DNA of 64,000 bases from Dictyobacter formicarum (GTDB lineage Bacteria > Chloroflexota > Ktedonobacteria > Ktedonobacterales > Ktedonobacteraceae). Below, piece after piece: positions 62,459 to 64,000 of the stretch; position 1 is the stretch's first letter, and each line of letters begins with the position of its first letter. The notes under the pieces are model-generated. The model saw nothing but the letters and a program-made list of their open reading frames with translations. It was not told where the DNA came from and did not search any database. The translations under genes were made by a program, and so were the position numbers. Where the stretch lies: the NCBI RefSeq assembly GCF_016587435.1, contig NZ_BNJJ01000011.1:248001-312000 (forward strand), in the 5' to 3' direction.

Positions 62459-63694
62459 TTATGCTTTGATGCGAATATATTGACGCTTGCCGACTTTGAG
62501 AATGGCTCCATCAATGACATCCAGGGTGTAATTGGAGTCGGAGATACGCTCGGAGTCACCAGATGCACCTTTGGCAAAGAGGGAGACTCCGCCCTGTTTG
62601 ATCAGCTCACGGGCCTTATTATTGCTGGCAGCCAGTCCGGCCTCCACGATCACATCTACGATATTTTTTGCCGCACTGAGATGATAATCAGGGATATCGG
62701 TCGGCAGCTTACGCTCAGAAAACTGGCGAATAAAGGCTTCCTGTGCCTCAGCAGCCTCGGCAATGCTATGGAATTCTGCAACAATCTCACGTGCCATGCG
62801 TAACTTGACATCGCGGGGATTCAACAAGCCTTCAGACATCTCGCGATCAAACTCGCCCAGTTCCTCGTTATCGACTTCGGTAAGCGCCTCAAAGTAGGAA
62901 CGCATGGCCGGATCGGGCAAGGACATCAGCTTGCCAAACATGTCTTTAGCTGGAGCCGTCATGGCAATGTAGTTGTCCAGCGATTTACCCATCTTCTTTA
63001 CGCCATCCAGACCAACGATCAGGTTCATCGTTAAGATCTGCTGTGCTGGCTGGCCAAAGATTGGCTGCAGATCGCGACCAACCAGCAGATTAAAGGTCTG
63101 GTCGGTGCCGCCGATCTCTACATCTGAGCGCAAGGCCACCGAATCATAGCCCTGTAACAGTGGGTACATAAACTCTGACAGCGAAATTTCAATGCCGCTC
63201 TTGTAGCGCTTGGAGAAATCGTCTCGCTCTAGCATCTGAGCCACTGTTTTGAAACCCAGCAATTTAATCGCATCGCCAAGATTAAACTTGTCGAACCACT
63301 CGGTCTGGTGGCGCACCTCGGTCTGATCTTTATCTACAATTCTAAAGAACTGATCAAGATAAGTGGCGGCGTTGGCATTCACTTCTTCAGCTGTCAAGGG
63401 TTTACGGGCCTCCACTCGGCCACTGGGATCACCCAGGCGAGCGGTCCAGTCACCGATCACGACCACGGTCTTGTGGCCCATGCGCTGAAACTGGCGCAGC
63501 TTACGGAAAACAACTGCATGCCCAATCGTTAAATCATAGTGCGTCGGGTCAACGCCCAGCTTGACCCGCAACGGCTCGCCTTTATTGCCCTCTACCAGTA
63601 ACCGGCGCAAGTCGGCTTCTTTTTCCACCAGTGAAACACCACGCGTTAATAGATGGTCGATCTCTCTCTTTGTTGGAGACTGCTTCAACACCAA
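62459..63694 (-). CDS. tyrS: tyrosyl-tRNA synthetase
   Basis: 411 residues from TTG 63694, preceded by GGGAGG (8 nt). Class I marks: DPTHYDLTIGHAVV (TIGH in the HIGH position, residues 56-59), VVIGDWTARLGDPSGR, GGTDQTFNLLVGRDL and the KMSKS loop as KKMGKSLDNYI. A C-terminal S4 domain (LAASNNKARELIKQGGVSLF) binds tRNA. The G in KMGKS instead of S is a real, mild variation. No T-box with an AGGGTGG-type element is visible upstream. Confidence 0.97.
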   Translation of the reverse strand: MVLKQSPTKREIDHLLTRGVSLVEKEADLRRLLVEGNKGEPLRVKLGVDPTHYDLTIGHAVVFRKLRQFQRMGHKTVVVIGDWTARLGDPSGRVEARKPLTAEEVNANAATYLDQFFRIVDKDQTEVRHQTEWFDKFNLGDAIKLLGFKTVAQMLERDDFSKRYKSGIEISLSEFMYPLLQGYDSVALRSDVEIGGTDQTFNLLVGRDLQPIFGQPAQQILTMNLIVGLDGVKKMGKSLDNYIAMTAPAKDMFGKLMSLPDPAMRSYFEALTEVDNEELGEFDREMSEGLLNPRDVKLRMAREIVAEFHSIAEAAEAQEAFIRQFSERKLPTDIPDYHLSAAKNIVDVIVEAGLAASNNKARELIKQGGVSLFAKGASGDSERISDSNYTLDVIDGAILKVGKRQYIRIKA

Positions 63695-63727
63695 TCTTCA
63701 TTCCTCCCGATATGCATAATTTTTGAA

Positions 63728-63762
63728 CTTCACGGCAAGAAACACGGCCTCTTGCGGTGAAG
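63728..63762 (-). promoter_or_regulatory. leader hairpin of tyrS
   Basis: CTTCACGGCAAGA (63728-63740) pairs with TCTTGCGGTGAAG (63750-63762) with one C-C mismatch and a 9-nt loop. It sits in the 5' leader, 34 nt before the start. A second hairpin (AAACTTGATAGT 63839-63850 / ACTATCAAGTTT 63854-63865) lies upstream of the promoter. Confidence 0.5.
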
Positions 63763-63791
63763 CTCCATTGCCTGGATCGCTTGTTAGCTGC

Positions 63792-63820
63792 ATTGTAGCA
63801 GAATATACGAATGTCGTCGA
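63792..63820 (-). promoter_or_regulatory. candidate tyrS promoter
   Basis: TACAAT (63797-63792) with TCGACG 17 bp upstream (63820-63815), a 4-of-6 match to TTGACA. The remaining sequence to 64000 shows no gene. Confidence 0.4.
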
Positions 63821-64000
63821 GAGTGTCCCGATAGCAATAAACTTGATAGTGTTACTATCAAGTTTTCTAACATATTTCTTACATTCTGCTTACGTTCCTC
63901 TAACAGAAAGTAGAGTATATTATCACCAGAAAGAAAAAACACAGAGATAAAGGAAGTGGGAGCAGGGGACGATTGCAGAGGTAAACTGCTCTCGCAACCT

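Noticed and set aside
63695..64000. T-box riboswitch before tyrS
   Set aside because: No AGGGTGGNACCGCG-type sequence and no specifier stem could be found.

Overview
The window looks like ordinary chromosome from a member of the Chloroflexota, most probably class Ktedonobacteria. This is inferred from content, not from a database match: several Hanks-type kinases with Pro/Gln-rich tails or membrane tails, GAF/PAS histidine kinases with an IASHELRTP-type H-box, a SigR/RsrA-like pair, a CHAT/STAND/TPR giant, a Tex-Obg-NDH-2 background, long spacers and close to 50% GC by eye. I see no insertion sequence, prophage, CRISPR array or rRNA operon.

Layout. 1-6 kb (minus strand): the N-terminal third of FtsH, an S9 peptidase and Tex. 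6-16 kb: two protein kinases around a group-2-like sigma factor, a HEAT-repeat protein, CcdA, a DUF2085 membrane protein, then a divergent zinc anti-sigma/ECF sigma pair. 16-23 kb: a dead histidine-kinase fragment, a queuosine-salvage protein, MurE and an MraY with a long tail (a peptidoglycan pair), and an MFS exporter. 23-32 kb (minus): a 1.3-kilo-residue CHAT protease-like/NTPase/TPR protein, Obg, a decayed gene, a membrane kinase and NDH-2. 32-39 kb: ClpP, a secreted histidine-rich repeat protein, a methyltransferase, small proteins, an EEP-fold phosphodiesterase and a hybrid-input histidine kinase.

39-45 kb is the most interesting accessory region. It holds a multi-cluster radical SAM enzyme resembling tetraether-lipid synthase/TrsS proteins, its tightly coupled methyltransferase, two more methyltransferases, a CDP-alcohol phosphatidyltransferase and a membrane protein. 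It may be a lipid or small-molecule modification locus. 45-47 kb carries two copies of an 88-89 nt structured repeat, tiny zinc proteins, YceI and tRNA-Ile2(CAT). 47-50 kb: 2-oxoacid:ferredoxin oxidoreductase (KorAB). 50-56 kb: small membrane/zinc proteins, a GNAT acetyltransferase, a cytochrome P450, an SDR and a WaaP/DUF4032-like kinase. 56-64 kb is housekeeping on the minus strand: RecA, a dnaX-ybaB-recR operon preceded by the SRP RNA gene, MTA phosphorylase and tyrosyl-tRNA synthetase.

Many genes start at GTG or TTG or at an internal ATG chosen here by its ribosome-binding site. Most convergent junctions carry long, often perfect inverted repeats, and several of these lack a U-tract.
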